The notes below the pieces were generated by a model. That model was not told where the DNA came from. It saw only the letters and a program-made list of their open reading frames with translations, and did no database searches. From the NCBI GenBank assembly GCA_003167415.1, contig PMTF01000016.1, positions 148 to 64,147 of the forward strand: 64,000 nt of DNA. The letters run 5' to 3'. A program made the translations under genes and the position numbers. This DNA is from Acidimicrobiaceae bacterium. GTDB taxonomy: Bacteria; Actinomycetota; Acidimicrobiia; Acidimicrobiales; RAAP-2. This document shows positions 39,009 through 48,714 of this stretch, piece by piece; position 1 is the first letter of the stretch; each line of letters opens with the position of its first letter.

Positions 39009-39674
39009 TTAGCGACGTGACGTGCGGCTGAGCCCTCGACGAATCCGGCTGCTGTGGTGGTGGATCCGCCCGGCTTGGGTCATCGGCGGATCGGCGCTGG
39101 CCGCGATCTGCCAAATCCGCCAGAATCGGCCGGCGGCGGTCATAGCCGTGAGCGCCAGCATGATCCAGAGCACGGGGATGAAGATCGGCTTGGCGAGGAG
39201 GCCGATGCCCAAGAGAATCATCCGCTCGGCGCGTTCCATGAGTCCGCCCCTGGCGGCCAGTCCGAGACTCTCGGCCTTCGAGCGCTGATAGGAGATCAGG
39301 TACGTCGTGGTGAGAATCGCGAAGGGCAACAGCACCAGTTGACCGTGACCGTGCGCCGTCAGATAAAAAGCGACGCCGCCGAGGATCAAGGAATCGGCCA
39401 CCCGGTCCATGACCGAGTCGAAGAACGCGCCGCGCTGACTGGCGCGCTTCGAGGCCTTGGCGACCGGTCCGTCGAAAAGGTCGTGGAATCCGGTGAGGGT
39501 GAGGAGCACGATGGCGATCCAGAAGTGGCCCAGGGCGATCATCCAGGCCGTGGCGAAGGAGAAGACCAGGCCCGAGAAGGTAAGTACGTCGGCCGAGAAC
39601 CCGATGCGGACCATCCAGCGCCCCGTCGGCAGCGTTACCGTCTCCACCGACTTCCTAAAGTTTCCGTCGAGCAT
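39009..39674 (-). CDS. pgsA: CDP-alcohol phosphatidyltransferase, probable phosphatidylinositol-phosphate synthase
   Basis: 221 residues from ATG 39674, which has GGAGGA just upstream. Six membrane helices. The CDP-alcohol signature is D-G-P-V-A-K...G..FD...D in DLFDGPVAKASKRASQRGAFFDSVMDRVAD; the usual AR is AK. Arg/Lys-rich loop YQRSKAESLGLAARGGLMERAERM fits the inositol-phosphate-using PIP synthases of actinobacteria. First enzyme of the PI/PIM operon here. Confidence 0.88.
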   Translation of the reverse strand: MLDGNFRKSVETVTLPTGRWMVRIGFSADVLTFSGLVFSFATAWMIALGHFWIAIVLLTLTGFHDLFDGPVAKASKRASQRGAFFDSVMDRVADSLILGGVAFYLTAHGHGQLVLLPFAILTTTYLISYQRSKAESLGLAARGGLMERAERMILLGIGLLAKPIFIPVLWIMLALTAMTAAGRFWRIWQIAASADPPMTQAGRIHHHSSRIRRGLSRTSRR

Positions 39675-39727
39675 CGATCCTCCGGATCCCGTCACTCAAT
39701 TGTAACGAACCGTCATATCCGGTTGTC

Positions 39728-40222
39728 TCAAAATCTCTCGTGGACCTTTCGCCACGTCGATTCCAGTGATTCCGGCAATACGCGAGTTTCGCCAATGGTG
39801 GTCATGAAATTGGTGTCGCCGAGCCAGCGCGGCAGCACGTGACCGTGCAAATGCTTGGGAATTCCGGCTCCGGCCGCCTGGCCCAGGTTCATGCCGATGT
39901 TCATGCCGTCGGGGCCGTAGGCCGCCTCGAGGGCCACGACCGTGCGGCGCAGCATCACGAAATAGTCCGTGTATTCGGCGTCGGTGAGCTCTTGGACCGC
40001 GGACACGTGACGCCTCGGCAGGATCAAGACGTGCCCCGAGCCGTAGGGAAAGGCGTTCAAGAGCACGAACGTGAGGTCGCTCTTCGCGATGACCCCGGTG
40101 CTCTCGTCGACCGGCTCTTCGCCCAGCGCGCAAAAGACGCACGCGCCGTCGTCGGCGTGGCTCTGAGCGACGTTGGCGACGTAGTTCTCGCGCCACGCGG
40201 CCGAGAACCGCTCGAGGGCCAC
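39728..40222 (-). CDS. HIT-family nucleotide hydrolase/phosphorylase
   Basis: 164 residues. The HIT triad reads HLHGHVLPRW. Also CVFCALGE, a likely zinc-binding CxxC, and GHVLILPRRHV, NIGMNLGQAAGAGI. Similar to the mycobacterial AP4A phosphorylase group, which sits at the same place next to thrS and pgsA. Start overlaps the thrS stop by one base. Confidence 0.88.
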   Translation of the reverse strand: MALERFSAAWRENYVANVAQSHADDGACVFCALGEEPVDESTGVIAKSDLTFVLLNAFPYGSGHVLILPRRHVSAVQELTDAEYTDYFVMLRRTVVALEAAYGPDGMNIGMNLGQAAGAGIPKHLHGHVLPRWLGDTNFMTTIGETRVLPESLESTWRKVHERF

Positions 40223-42213
40223 TAACGGTCCTCGGGCGAGCCGTGGGTGGCGACCTCGTCGACGACGCGTTCGCGAAACGCCGCCAAGCTCACGCCGCGT
40301 TCGGGATCGTTCGAACCGCGCGCGTTGACCCCGAGCGTGCTCTTTTCGACGTCGTCGTCACCGACCACGAGGATGTAGGGGATCTTCTCGAGCTTGGCCC
40401 TTCGAATTCGCGCGCCCAGTGGTTCACTGGCCACCTCGACGTTCACCCGCAGACCGTCGAGCGCGAGGGTCTCGGCGACGTAACTGGCGTAGGCGTCGTG
40501 ATCGTCGCGCACGCCGAGGACCCGCACCTGCTCGGGACAGAGCCAGGTCGGCATGTTGCCGGCGTAGTGCTCGAGCAGTATGGCCATGAATCGCTCCACC
40601 GAGCCGAAAAGGGCCCGGTGAATCATGATGGGCACTCGGCGGGTGTTATCGGCCGCGACGTAGCTGGCGTCGAAGCGCTGGGGCGTCTGGAAGTCGAGTT
40701 GCACGGTCGATATCTGATGGGTCCGGCCGATGGCGTCGCGAGCCTGAACCGAGATCTTCGGCCCGTAGAACGCGCCACCACCGGGGTCCATCACCAACTC
40801 CAATCCCGCCGCGATCGCCACCCGCTCCAACGTCGCCTCGGCCTCATCCCATTCCTCGACGGTCCCCACCGCTTTGCCCGGGGGGCGCGTGGAGAGTTCG
40901 AGGTAGAAGTCGTTGAGTCCGAAGTCGCGCAGCAGGTCCAGCACGAACTGCAAGGTGCGCGTCAACTCTTCGGCCATCTGTTCCTTGGTGCAGAAAATGT
41001 GGGCGTCGTCCATGGTCATCCCTCGTACGCGAGTGAGTCCGTGAACGGCCCCGGACTTCTCGTAGCGATAGACCGAACCGAACTCGAAGTAGCGAAGCGG
41101 TAGATCGCGGTAACTGCGCTGGCTCGACTTGAAGATCAACGTATGGAAGGGACAGTTCATCGGTTTCAGGTAGTACTGGGTACCGCCGTCGAGCTCCATG
41201 GGCGGGTACATCGACTCGGCGAACCATTCGAGGTGTCCGGAGATCTCGAAGAGGTCGGACTTGGTGATATGGGGTGAGTAAACGAAGTCGTAGCCCGAGG
41301 ACTCGTGGCGCTGGCGCGAGTACTCCTCCATCACGCGGCGCATCGTACCGCCCTTGGGGTGAAAGACCGCCAGTCCGGGACCGATCTCACTGGGGAAGGA
41401 GAAGAGGTCCAACTCCGCCCCGAGCTTGCGGTGATCGCGCAGTTCGGCCTGGGCCATCTGTTCGAGGTGCGCGTTCAGCGCCGCGTCGCTCTCCCAGGCC
41501 GTGCCGTAGATGCGCTGTAACTGCGGGTTCTTCTCGTCACCGCGCCAGTAGGCCCCGGCGACCCGGGTCAGCAAGAAATGTCCCAAACGCGCCGTCGAAG
41601 GGACGTGCGGACCACGACAGAGGTCGGTGAACGCCGGTGAGTTCGAATAGGTCGAGACCGAGGACGTCGAGCCGACTTCCGCGAGGTCTTCGTCGGTCGG
41701 GGCCTTGGCCACGGCGTTGATGATCTCCACCTTGAAGGGCTGATCCCGGAAGAGCGCCAGACCTTCGTCGATCGAGTACTCGTGTCGGGTGAACGGTTGG
41801 TCCTCGGCGATGATGGCGCGCATCTCTTCGTCGATGCGAATCAGGTCGTCGTCGCTGAAGTGCGCCCCGCCCGGCAGTTCGAAGTCGTAATAGAAGCCGT
41901 CGGCGATGGCCGGGCCAATGGCGTAGTGCGCCCCGGGCCAAAGTCGGGTGACGGCTTGGGCCAGTACGTGAGCACTGGAGTGACGGATGACCTCGCGACC
42001 ATGGTCGCTCTGGGGTGTCACGATCGCGACGGTGGCGCCGTTGGGCAGCGGCGCCGTGAGATCCGTCAATTGGCCGTTGACTTGGGCCGCGAGGGCGTCT
42101 TTCGCCAGGCGTTTGCCAATCGCGCTCGCGAGGTCGTGGGCCGAGGAACCTTGCGGGAGCGTGCGCCGACTGCCGTCCGGGAGCTGAACTTCGATGTCAG
42201 ACATTTCGGCCAC
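40222..42213 (-). CDS. thrS: threonyl-tRNA synthetase
   Basis: 663 residues (ATG 42204 is an alternative start; neither has a strong ribosome site). Domains in order: TGS (VQLPDGSRRTLPQGSSAHDLA), editing domain with zinc-like HSSAHVLAQAV, catalytic core with PHITKSDLFEISGHLEWF, MNCPFHTLIFKSSQRSYRDLPLRYFEFGSVYRYEKSGAVHGLTRVRGMTMDDAHIFC, and a C-terminal anticodon domain. Full length; leads the run of genes down to pimA. Confidence 0.95.
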   Translation of the reverse strand: MAEMSDIEVQLPDGSRRTLPQGSSAHDLASAIGKRLAKDALAAQVNGQLTDLTAPLPNGATVAIVTPQSDHGREVIRHSSAHVLAQAVTRLWPGAHYAIGPAIADGFYYDFELPGGAHFSDDDLIRIDEEMRAIIAEDQPFTRHEYSIDEGLALFRDQPFKVEIINAVAKAPTDEDLAEVGSTSSVSTYSNSPAFTDLCRGPHVPSTARLGHFLLTRVAGAYWRGDEKNPQLQRIYGTAWESDAALNAHLEQMAQAELRDHRKLGAELDLFSFPSEIGPGLAVFHPKGGTMRRVMEEYSRQRHESSGYDFVYSPHITKSDLFEISGHLEWFAESMYPPMELDGGTQYYLKPMNCPFHTLIFKSSQRSYRDLPLRYFEFGSVYRYEKSGAVHGLTRVRGMTMDDAHIFCTKEQMAEELTRTLQFVLDLLRDFGLNDFYLELSTRPPGKAVGTVEEWDEAEATLERVAIAAGLELVMDPGGGAFYGPKISVQARDAIGRTHQISTVQLDFQTPQRFDASYVAADNTRRVPIMIHRALFGSVERFMAILLEHYAGNMPTWLCPEQVRVLGVRDDHDAYASYVAETLALDGLRVNVEVASEPLGARIRRAKLEKIPYILVVGDDDVEKSTLGVNARGSNDPERGVSLAAFRERVVDEVATHGSPEDR

Positions 42214-42219
42214 TCATTG

Positions 42220-43341
42220 TCAAATGTTAATGCCTAACAATGAAGCGGCTGGGGCGACGTTGAAGCCGGCGTGCGCGGCGTCATCGACCGCGCGCAACGC
42301 CGCCGGACTGTCGAGGTCGTCGTCGAGGGCGCCACGCACGTCGTCCAAGACCGAGCTCGGTCGACCGTTGGTGAGCGTGGAGCGCCACGTCGCGAGACGG
42401 GATTGGGCTATGGCGAGCAACTCATCGCGCCACTCCCAGTCCTCGCGGTAGTGATGATCCAGCAGCGCCAATCGCACGGCGGTCGGTTCCGCGCGCTGGG
42501 CCAACTCTTCGACGAAGACGAGGTTGCCCAGGGACTTCGACATCTTCCTGCCGTCGAGTCCGACCAGTCCAGTGTGCATCCAGTGCTTCACGAACGGCGC
42601 GCCGGAGACCGACTCACTCTGGGCCGCTTCGCACTCGTGATGCGGATAGGCCAAGTCGCGTCCCCCGCCGTGCACGTCGAGGGTCACGCCGAGGTCGCGC
42701 AGCGCGATCGCCGAACACTCGATGTGCCACCCCGGTCGTCCCGCCCCCCAGCGCGATTCCCAGGCCGGTTCGTCTTCTAAGGACGGCTGCCAGAGCACGA
42801 AGTCCAGCGGATCGCGTTTGTTGGGATCGTCGGGACGCCCTCCGTGCACGGCCGCGAGTACCAACATGGCGCTGCGGTCCTCGTGGCTCACCTGTCCGAA
42901 CTTGGGAAACTTCGAAACCTCGAAGTAGACCGACCCGTCGACCTCGTAGGCCAGTCCCGCTTCGAAGGTGCGCCCGATCATGGTGAGGATCTCCGGAATG
43001 GCTCCGGTCGCGCGTGGTTCGCCGTAGACCGGGAGCAGGTTGATCAGTTGCATGTCGCGTTCGAACTTGGCCATCTCCTGGGCCGCGAGGTCTAAGTAGT
43101 TGACCCCCAGCTCGCGCGACTTGCGCAACATGTCGTCGTCGACGTCGGTGACGTTGCGCACGCAACGTGTCTCGTGACCGGCGTCGCGCAGTCGGCGCTG
43201 CAAGAGATCGAAGCAGAGATAGACGTAGGCGTGTCCCAGGTGCGCCGCGTCGTAGGGCGTGATACCACAGGTGTAGATGGTGACGAGCGGGCCCGCCTCG
43301 AGGGCGTACACGCCGCCACGCGCGGTGTCGTAGAGCTGCAT
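42220..43341 (-). CDS. mshC: L-cysteine:1D-myo-inositol 2-amino-2-deoxy-glucopyranoside ligase MshC
   Basis: ATP-dependent ligation of cysteine to GlcN-Ins in mycothiol synthesis. 373 residues, a class I CysRS relative. HIGH-like motif AHLGHAYVYLCFDLL after YTCGITPYDA, NVTDVDDDML, GWHIECSAIALRDLG, HGGGRDLAYPHHECE and KMSKSLGNLVFV. It lacks the long C-terminal anticodon domain of true CysS (about 460+ residues) and has MshC-type residues (CGITPYDAAHLGHA), so it is called MshC. mshD in the same window supports this. Confidence 0.88.
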   Translation of the reverse strand: MQLYDTARGGVYALEAGPLVTIYTCGITPYDAAHLGHAYVYLCFDLLQRRLRDAGHETRCVRNVTDVDDDMLRKSRELGVNYLDLAAQEMAKFERDMQLINLLPVYGEPRATGAIPEILTMIGRTFEAGLAYEVDGSVYFEVSKFPKFGQVSHEDRSAMLVLAAVHGGRPDDPNKRDPLDFVLWQPSLEDEPAWESRWGAGRPGWHIECSAIALRDLGVTLDVHGGGRDLAYPHHECEAAQSESVSGAPFVKHWMHTGLVGLDGRKMSKSLGNLVFVEELAQRAEPTAVRLALLDHHYREDWEWRDELLAIAQSRLATWRSTLTNGRPSSVLDDVRGALDDDLDSPAALRAVDDAAHAGFNVAPAASLLGINI

Positions 43342-43345
43342 CGAG

Positions 43346-43990
43346 CTAGAGACCCGCCATCTTCACGTAGCTGTGGGCCTTGTGTCGAATGTTGATCGAG
43401 ATGCACACGGCCGTGAAGGCCTCGATCGGACTGGCGAGGGACATGGATCCCGCGATGACCGCGCGCAGTCCACTCACTCGATCGATCATCTCGGCGACCT
43501 GTCGACGCGCGTCGTCGTCGTCAGAGAAAATCAGTACGTCCGCGTCGAGTTCGGAGTCCAGGTCTTCCATCTGCGCAGCCGGCAGGTGGTGGAAGGCACC
43601 GACGACCACGCTCTCGGGCAGCGCGTGGGCGATCTGAGCAGCCATGGAACCGCGCGACGGATAGAGCGCCACCATCTCGCGGCCCTCGCGCGAGAGCGCG
43701 TTCACCATCGAGATCACGATCTTGCCCTTGAGTTCTTGACGCAGCGCGTTCGTGGTGGCGATCGCCGAATCCCACGGTGTCGCCACCACGACCAGGTTGC
43801 ACGCGGCGGCTTCCTCATTCGTACCGCCTTCGACGGTGCCCTCGCCACGAGGCGTGAGTCCTCGCGCGATACCCTTCGCTCGCACGGCGTCACGCGAGCC
43901 GAGTACGACGGTGTAACCCGCACCCGCGAGTCGCGCCGCGACTCCTCGACCGGCGGGACCGGTGCCACCCAGAATGCCAACTGTTGCCAT
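43346..43990 (-). CDS. F420H2:NADP+ oxidoreductase-like protein
   Basis: 214 residues. Rossmann start TVGILGGTGPAGRGVAARLAGAGYTVVLGSRDA, then VVVATPWDSAIATTNALRQELKGKIVISMVNALSREG and VVGAFHHLPAAQMEDLDSELDADVLIFSDDDDARRQV, the layout of archaeal FNO and actinobacterial NpdG proteins that move hydride between F420 and NADP. Implies that the host makes coenzyme F420, although no F420 synthesis gene is in the window. Starts divergently to fabI, with 41 bases between. Confidence 0.85.
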   Translation of the reverse strand: MATVGILGGTGPAGRGVAARLAGAGYTVVLGSRDAVRAKGIARGLTPRGEGTVEGGTNEEAAACNLVVVATPWDSAIATTNALRQELKGKIVISMVNALSREGREMVALYPSRGSMAAQIAHALPESVVVGAFHHLPAAQMEDLDSELDADVLIFSDDDDARRQVAEMIDRVSGLRAVIAGSMSLASPIEAFTAVCISINIRHKAHSYVKMAGL

Positions 43991-44031
43991 CGTCGTCCTT
44001 GAAAATAGATGTTGGCAAGTACGCTAACAAG

Positions 44032-44811
44032 ATGCCGCTCTTAAAAGACCACCGCATTCTCATTACCGGCGTCCTCACCGACGACTCGTTGGCCTTCGGC
44101 ATCGCCAAGCGCGCCCTGGAGGAGGGCGCGACGATCGCGCTCTCGGGGGCCGGGCGCGGCCTTTCATTGACGAAGCGCACCGCGCGCAAACTCGGTGACG
44201 TCGGCGAAATCGTCGAACTCGACGTTACCGACCCCGACCAGGTCGAGGCCGCCGCGGCCGAACTGACGACTCGATTCGGGCGACTCGACGGGCTCGTGCA
44301 CGCCATTGGCATGGCGCCGCCGAGCTGTCTCGGTAACGGCATGTTCGCCTCTCCCTTCGAAGACGTCGCGACCGCGCTGCACATCTCGACCTATTCATTG
44401 GCCGCACTCGTCGGCGCCTTTCGCCCGCTGCTGCAAAAAAGTGAGGCTCTCGGCGGGGCGTCGGTCATCGCGTTGGACTTTGACGGCTCGAGGGCCTATC
44501 CGGCCTACGACTGGATGGGCGTCATGAAGGCCGGACTCGAATCCCTCGGTCGCTACGTCGCCAAGGAGGTCGGACCCGACAAGATCCGCGTCAACATGCT
44601 GGCGGCCGGGCCGATTCGCACCGTCGCCGCCAAATCGGTCCCCGGTTTCTCACAGTTCGAGGACGCGTGGACCGACAAGGCGCCGCTCGGCTGGGACGTC
44701 TATGACTCGAGCGCCGTCGCCGACACCGCCGTCGCGATATTGTCGCCACTGCTTCGGGGCACGACCGCGTCGATCATCTACGTCGACGGCGGCTTTCACT
44801 CGATGGGTTAG
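44032..44811 (+). CDS. fabI: enoyl-ACP reductase, InhA-like
   Basis: 259 residues from ATG 44032; the 16 codons before it are not conserved. Last step of the FAS II cycle with NADH. LLKDHRILITGVLTDDSLAFGIAKRALEEGA is the FabI-type cofactor start. LDFDGSRAYPAYDWMGVMKAGLES contains the Tyr and Lys of the active site in InhA spacing (YxWMxxxK). VNMLAAGPIRTVAAKSVPGF is the substrate loop. Separated from fabG-acpP-fabF by 42 kb. Its 3' end overlaps the ABC exporter stop by 4 bases. Confidence 0.92.
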   Translation: MPLLKDHRILITGVLTDDSLAFGIAKRALEEGATIALSGAGRGLSLTKRTARKLGDVGEIVELDVTDPDQVEAAAAELTTRFGRLDGLVHAIGMAPPSCLGNGMFASPFEDVATALHISTYSLAALVGAFRPLLQKSEALGGASVIALDFDGSRAYPAYDWMGVMKAGLESLGRYVAKEVGPDKIRVNMLAAGPIRTVAAKSVPGFSQFEDAWTDKAPLGWDVYDSSAVADTAVAILSPLLRGTTASIIYVDGGFHSMG

Positions 44812-46694
44812 TCCTCTTGATCGGCGAACTGCGTCTCGTAGAGGACCCGGTAGACACCACCCTCGGCCAAGAGCTCCGCGTGCGAGCCGCGTTGGACCAC
44901 GGTGCCGTTTTCGACGACCAATATCTGATCGGCGTTTCGAATCGTCGAAAGCCGGTGCGCGATCACCAATGACGTGCGTGATGACATGGTCTCGTCCAGG
45001 GCGCGCTGCACTGCCGCCTCGCTCTCGTTATCGAGGTGGGCCGTGGCCTCATCGAGGACCACGAGACGCGGCGCCTTGAGCAACAGTCGCGCGAGCGCGA
45101 CCCGCTGCTTCTCGCCGCCGCTGAGTCGATAACCACGCTCGCCCACGACGGTCTCGAGACCGAGCGGTAGCGACTGCACCAACTCCCAGATCTGGGCCGC
45201 TCGAAGAGCCGTTTCGATTCCCGCCGGTGTGGCGTCGGGCCTCGCAAAAATTAGATTGGTCCGCAAGGTGTCATGAAAGAGGTGCGGGTCTTGCGTGACA
45301 ACGCCGACCATGGCGTTGAGTGACGCTGTAGTGGCGTTACGCACATCGACGCCATTGATGGTGACGGCGCCACGGTCGACGTCGTAGAGGCGCGACACCA
45401 ACATCGAAATAGTCGTTTTACCCGCACCGCTGTGACCGACCAGCGCCGTCATCGTGCCCGGCTCCGCCCGGAAAGAGACGTCGTGGAGCACGTCAGTGCG
45501 CGGCGTGTCGTCCAGTCGCGCGACCGCCTCGAGCGAAGCCAATGACACCTCTTCGGCCCCGGGGTAGGAGAAGTCCACGTGATCGAAGATCAACTCCGCC
45601 GGACCATCGGGTATCACGACGGCGTCGGAACTCTCCTTGTTCATCGGCTCCAGGTCGAGCACCTCGAAGAGCCGTTCGAAACTGACCATGGCTGACATGT
45701 AGTCGATGTTCAGTTGCGACAGTTGCGTGAGCGGTCCGTAGAGACGGGTCAAGTAGAGGGTCAGGGCCACGAGGGTTCCGAGGGCGAGTTCGCCCTTCAA
45801 CACCTCAACGCCTCCGAAGCCGTAGGCGAAGGCCACGGCCAACGACGCGGTCAAGGAGAGCGCGACGAAGAAGAAGCGTTGATACGTCGCCTGGCGAATG
45901 CCGATATCGCGCACCTGCCCGGCCCGATTTTCGAAGAACTTTCGCTCGTCCTGGGGGCGACCAAAAAGCTTCACCAGCATGGCGCCGGACACGTTGAAGC
46001 GTTCGCTCATCACCATGTTCATTTCGGCGTTCAGTTCCATGCCCCGCTGGAACAGAGTTCCCAGCTTCCGTCCAACCCTTCGTGCCGGAATCAGAAATAC
46101 CGGTAACAACAGCAACGCCACGAGCGTGATCTGCCAACTCAGGACGAACATCGTCGCGATGATGATGGTCACCAAGATCACGTTACCGACGACGTTCGAG
46201 AAGAGGTCGGTAAAGGCCTGCTGGGCCCCGATCACGTCATTGTTCAATCGACTGATTAAGGCGCCGGTCTGCGTGCGCGAGAAAAAAGCGATCGGCATCT
46301 CTTGAATGTGGCTGAAGACCTTCGCCCGCAGGTCGTAGATCAGACCTTCGCCGATCAACGCCGAAATTCGGCGTTCAAAGAGTGAGAGGATTGCGTCGAA
46401 GATGGCGAGGCCGGCGGCCACCGACGCCAGTCCGACGACCAGGCCCTCGCGTTTGTGCTTGATGCCGATATCGATAACGGCGCGAAACAATAATGGTGTG
46501 ACGGAACTCACGATGGCGTCCAGAACGACGGCGGTCAGAAAGACGACGAGCAACGCGTGGTACTGCTTGGCGAAAGTGAGAATCCTCGGTAATGTCCCTT
46601 TTTTGATTTGGTGCTCGAGGATGTCGCGGTTCTGGCGCAACGACCGCATGCCCATGCGACCGCCGCCCCCGCCCCCTGCGCCGTGCATACTCAT
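44808..46694 (-). CDS. ABC exporter, fused permease and ATPase
   Basis: 628 residues from ATG 46694 (GGAGA upstream). A longer frame to 46859 would overlap the next gene and starts with random-looking Arg/Ser sequence. N-terminus is unusually Gly-rich (MHGAGGGGGGRMGMRS). Six membrane helices (residues ~45-330) then NBD: Walker A GHSGAGKTT, signature LSGGEKQRVALARLLL, Walker B LVVLDEATAHLDNESE, and H-loop IAHRLSTIRNAD. Type IV (MsbA-like) exporter; substrate unknown. No second half-transporter is adjacent, so probably a homodimer. Confidence 0.9.
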   Translation of the reverse strand: MSMHGAGGGGGGRMGMRSLRQNRDILEHQIKKGTLPRILTFAKQYHALLVVFLTAVVLDAIVSSVTPLLFRAVIDIGIKHKREGLVVGLASVAAGLAIFDAILSLFERRISALIGEGLIYDLRAKVFSHIQEMPIAFFSRTQTGALISRLNNDVIGAQQAFTDLFSNVVGNVILVTIIIATMFVLSWQITLVALLLLPVFLIPARRVGRKLGTLFQRGMELNAEMNMVMSERFNVSGAMLVKLFGRPQDERKFFENRAGQVRDIGIRQATYQRFFFVALSLTASLAVAFAYGFGGVEVLKGELALGTLVALTLYLTRLYGPLTQLSQLNIDYMSAMVSFERLFEVLDLEPMNKESSDAVVIPDGPAELIFDHVDFSYPGAEEVSLASLEAVARLDDTPRTDVLHDVSFRAEPGTMTALVGHSGAGKTTISMLVSRLYDVDRGAVTINGVDVRNATTASLNAMVGVVTQDPHLFHDTLRTNLIFARPDATPAGIETALRAAQIWELVQSLPLGLETVVGERGYRLSGGEKQRVALARLLLKAPRLVVLDEATAHLDNESEAAVQRALDETMSSRTSLVIAHRLSTIRNADQILVVENGTVVQRGSHAELLAEGGVYRVLYETQFADQED

Positions 46695-46750
46695 CGCGTC
46701 TCCATTGCCCCATCGAGTGTAGGAAGGGCGATGGTCGAAACGAGCGCTGC

Positions 46751-47269
46751 TTAGTCTTCGTCGAGTCGCCGCTCGAGGTCGCGCAAGGTCGCTTGATAGT
46801 GAACGCGCGCCTCTTCTCGAAGTTCGTCGCTCGAACGATCGCGACGGGGCATCTCCCACGTGCGCACCGACACCGGATTGGTGTCAGTCTCTCGAAGCAC
46901 GTGGTAGACCGCGTCGCACGTCAGGGCGGCAATCTTCTCGAGTCCGGTGATCCCGCTCGCTTCGTAACGCCAATTGGGTGTCGGGCCGGGCGACGGCTCG
47001 GACCAACCGGCCTTTCGAAGCTTCTCCTCGTCCTCCGGGCTCAGCACTACGGCGTCGCCGATATTGAGGTTCGAGACCACCTCGGCGATGATCAGGCCTT
47101 CGGGCTCGACCCAGAACTGCACGTAGCGAAAGTCCGCGAACTCGATAATCGACACGAGACAGCGTGGGTCCGCGGCCATGGCGCCGAGCATCTCGGGCAG
47201 GTTCGCGATGAACGAACCAACGTACGACTCCACTCGCTGGCTATGTCCGCCGGCGTACACATTCCCCAC
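46751..47269 (-). CDS. TY-Chap/YbjN-like hypothetical protein
   Basis: 172 residues, no membrane segment. The middle part, RYVQFWVEPEGLIIAEVVSNLNIGDAVVLSPEDEEKLRKAGWSEPSPGPTPNWRYE, has the look of TY-Chap domains found in actinobacteria (short strand, acidic linker, GW...P..NW). The C-terminus is charged and helical. The role of the domain is not settled; chaperone-like functions have been suggested. Not linked to any secretion gene here. Confidence 0.55.
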   Translation of the reverse strand: MGNVYAGGHSQRVESYVGSFIANLPEMLGAMAADPRCLVSIIEFADFRYVQFWVEPEGLIIAEVVSNLNIGDAVVLSPEDEEKLRKAGWSEPSPGPTPNWRYEASGITGLEKIAALTCDAVYHVLRETDTNPVSVRTWEMPRRDRSSDELREEARVHYQATLRDLERRLDED

Positions 47270-47307
47270 GTATCGAAACTACAAAACCGCTGTGACATTA
47301 AAGCCGC

Positions 47308-47958
47308 CTACGACGTGAGAGCACTCACCACGATGATCACGCCGAGCGTCATCATCACGCACGCCCCGACCGTTCGAAGGACGACCAACCGATGCGGCGA
47401 GTCGGACAGCCACTCGCGCGCCGTGCCGGCGATCATGCCCCACGTCGCGTCACTCAGAAAGGCCATCACACTGAAGATGCCCCCGAAGATCAACAGCTGC
47501 ACCGTCACGCTGCCTTTGGTCCGGTCCACGAAGTGCGGAAAGACGGCGGCGAAGAACACCAGCGACTTCGGGTTCAAGATGCCGACGGTGAAGCCCTGGC
47601 GAATGACCTGCACGTTCGACGGGCGATACTCTTCGCGCTTGGTCATCGCGGCGGCGTGCGCGTGTCGATGCCGCATGGCGCTCACACCGAGCCACAACAG
47701 GTACAGACCACCGGCCAACTGCAACGTGATCGAGAACGTCTTGGAGTGACTGAGCAGCGGTCCGAGTCCGACCGCCACAACGATCGAGAGGATCAACGTG
47801 CCGATCGAGTTGCCGAGGACCGTCAGCACCGCTACGGCGCGGCCCCACGCGACGCCGCGCGCCAGCGTGAATAATACGCTCGGTCCGGGCACCATGATGA
47901 TGGTGATCGAAGCGATGAAGAACTCCGCGAGCTGACTTCCCGAGATCACCCGCGCCAC
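47308..47958 (-). CDS. LysE-family exporter
   Basis: 216 residues, six membrane helices. N-terminal IASITIIMVPGPSVLFTLARGVAWGRAVAVLTVLGNSIGTLI contains the family PGPS motif. FTVGILNPKSLVFFAAVFPHFV is the second signature (NPK). Exports amino acids or small metabolites; substrate unknown. Overlaps the YczE-like gene by 13 bases. Confidence 0.88.
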   Translation of the reverse strand: MARVISGSQLAEFFIASITIIMVPGPSVLFTLARGVAWGRAVAVLTVLGNSIGTLILSIVVAVGLGPLLSHSKTFSITLQLAGGLYLLWLGVSAMRHRHAHAAAMTKREEYRPSNVQVIRQGFTVGILNPKSLVFFAAVFPHFVDRTKGSVTVQLLIFGGIFSVMAFLSDATWGMIAGTAREWLSDSPHRLVVLRTVGACVMMTLGVIIVVSALTS

Positions 47959-48596
47959 CAGTTCACTGTTCGCTCCATCACGTTCAGACTCGCGCCGATG
48001 CTAAAACCGATCGTCGCGGCGAAGAACGCCGTGGCGACGCCGACGGTGCCACCGAGGAGCCAGCCGATCGTCAACACCACCGCTTCGATGGTGAGACGGA
48101 TGTACACAATGCTCACGTTCAGTCTTTTGTGCAGACCCGTCATGAGCCCGTCGCGCGGACCCGGTCCGAGGTTGCACGTCAGATAGAAGGCGCTGCCAAT
48201 GCCGATGGAGAGCACCGCACCAAGGACGTAGGCGATCTTCAACCACACCGCGTGCGGCGCCGCAACCGCGTACGTCGTCAGGTCCAAGACGTAGGCGATG
48301 ATGACGACGTTCGAAATCGTCCCGAAACCGAGACGCTGGCGAAGCGGAATCCACGCGAGGAGAACGACCACGCTTATCAGCGCGGTCGCCCAGCCCAACG
48401 AAATCCCCAAGTGCTTGGCGATTCCTTCGGCGAAGACGGTCCACGGCGACGCCCCCCATTGGGACTGAACGAGGAGACCCTCACCGAAACCGAAGGCCGC
48501 GAGTCCTCCGAAGAGCGGCACCACGATCGTCGGCCGTACGGCCCAGGTGTTACGCGCTCGCCACGGCGTCTCAGGAATCTTGTGGCTGAGCCTCAT
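47946..48596 (-). CDS. YczE/YitT-like integral membrane protein
   Basis: 216 residues with five to six membrane helices. Recognisable pattern: GLLVQSQWGASPWTVFAEGIAKHLGISLG, QRLGFGTISNVVIIAYVLD, GSAFYLTCNLGPGPRDGLMTGLHKR and RLTIEAVVLTIGWLLGGTVGVATAFFA. The GPGPRDGLM motif is typical of YczE. Function unknown. In some actinobacteria this family sits beside a GntR or MocR regulator; here its neighbour is LysE. Confidence 0.75.
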   Translation of the reverse strand: MRLSHKIPETPWRARNTWAVRPTIVVPLFGGLAAFGFGEGLLVQSQWGASPWTVFAEGIAKHLGISLGWATALISVVVLLAWIPLRQRLGFGTISNVVIIAYVLDLTTYAVAAPHAVWLKIAYVLGAVLSIGIGSAFYLTCNLGPGPRDGLMTGLHKRLNVSIVYIRLTIEAVVLTIGWLLGGTVGVATAFFAATIGFSIGASLNVMERTVNWWRG

Positions 48597-48714
48597 GGTT
48601 TATGAACGCTAACGGCGGGCCATCCATTCTCCAACCCAGGGACTGAATAAATGACGGCTATGAAATCGTCATCGACCGATTCGAGAGCACTGCTTACGTC
48701 ACGAGATCGCTGAA

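Noticed and set aside
46695-46859. Upstream extension of the ABC exporter
   Set aside because: Arg/Ser-rich non-conserved sequence overlapping the next gene; ATG 46694 has a ribosome site.
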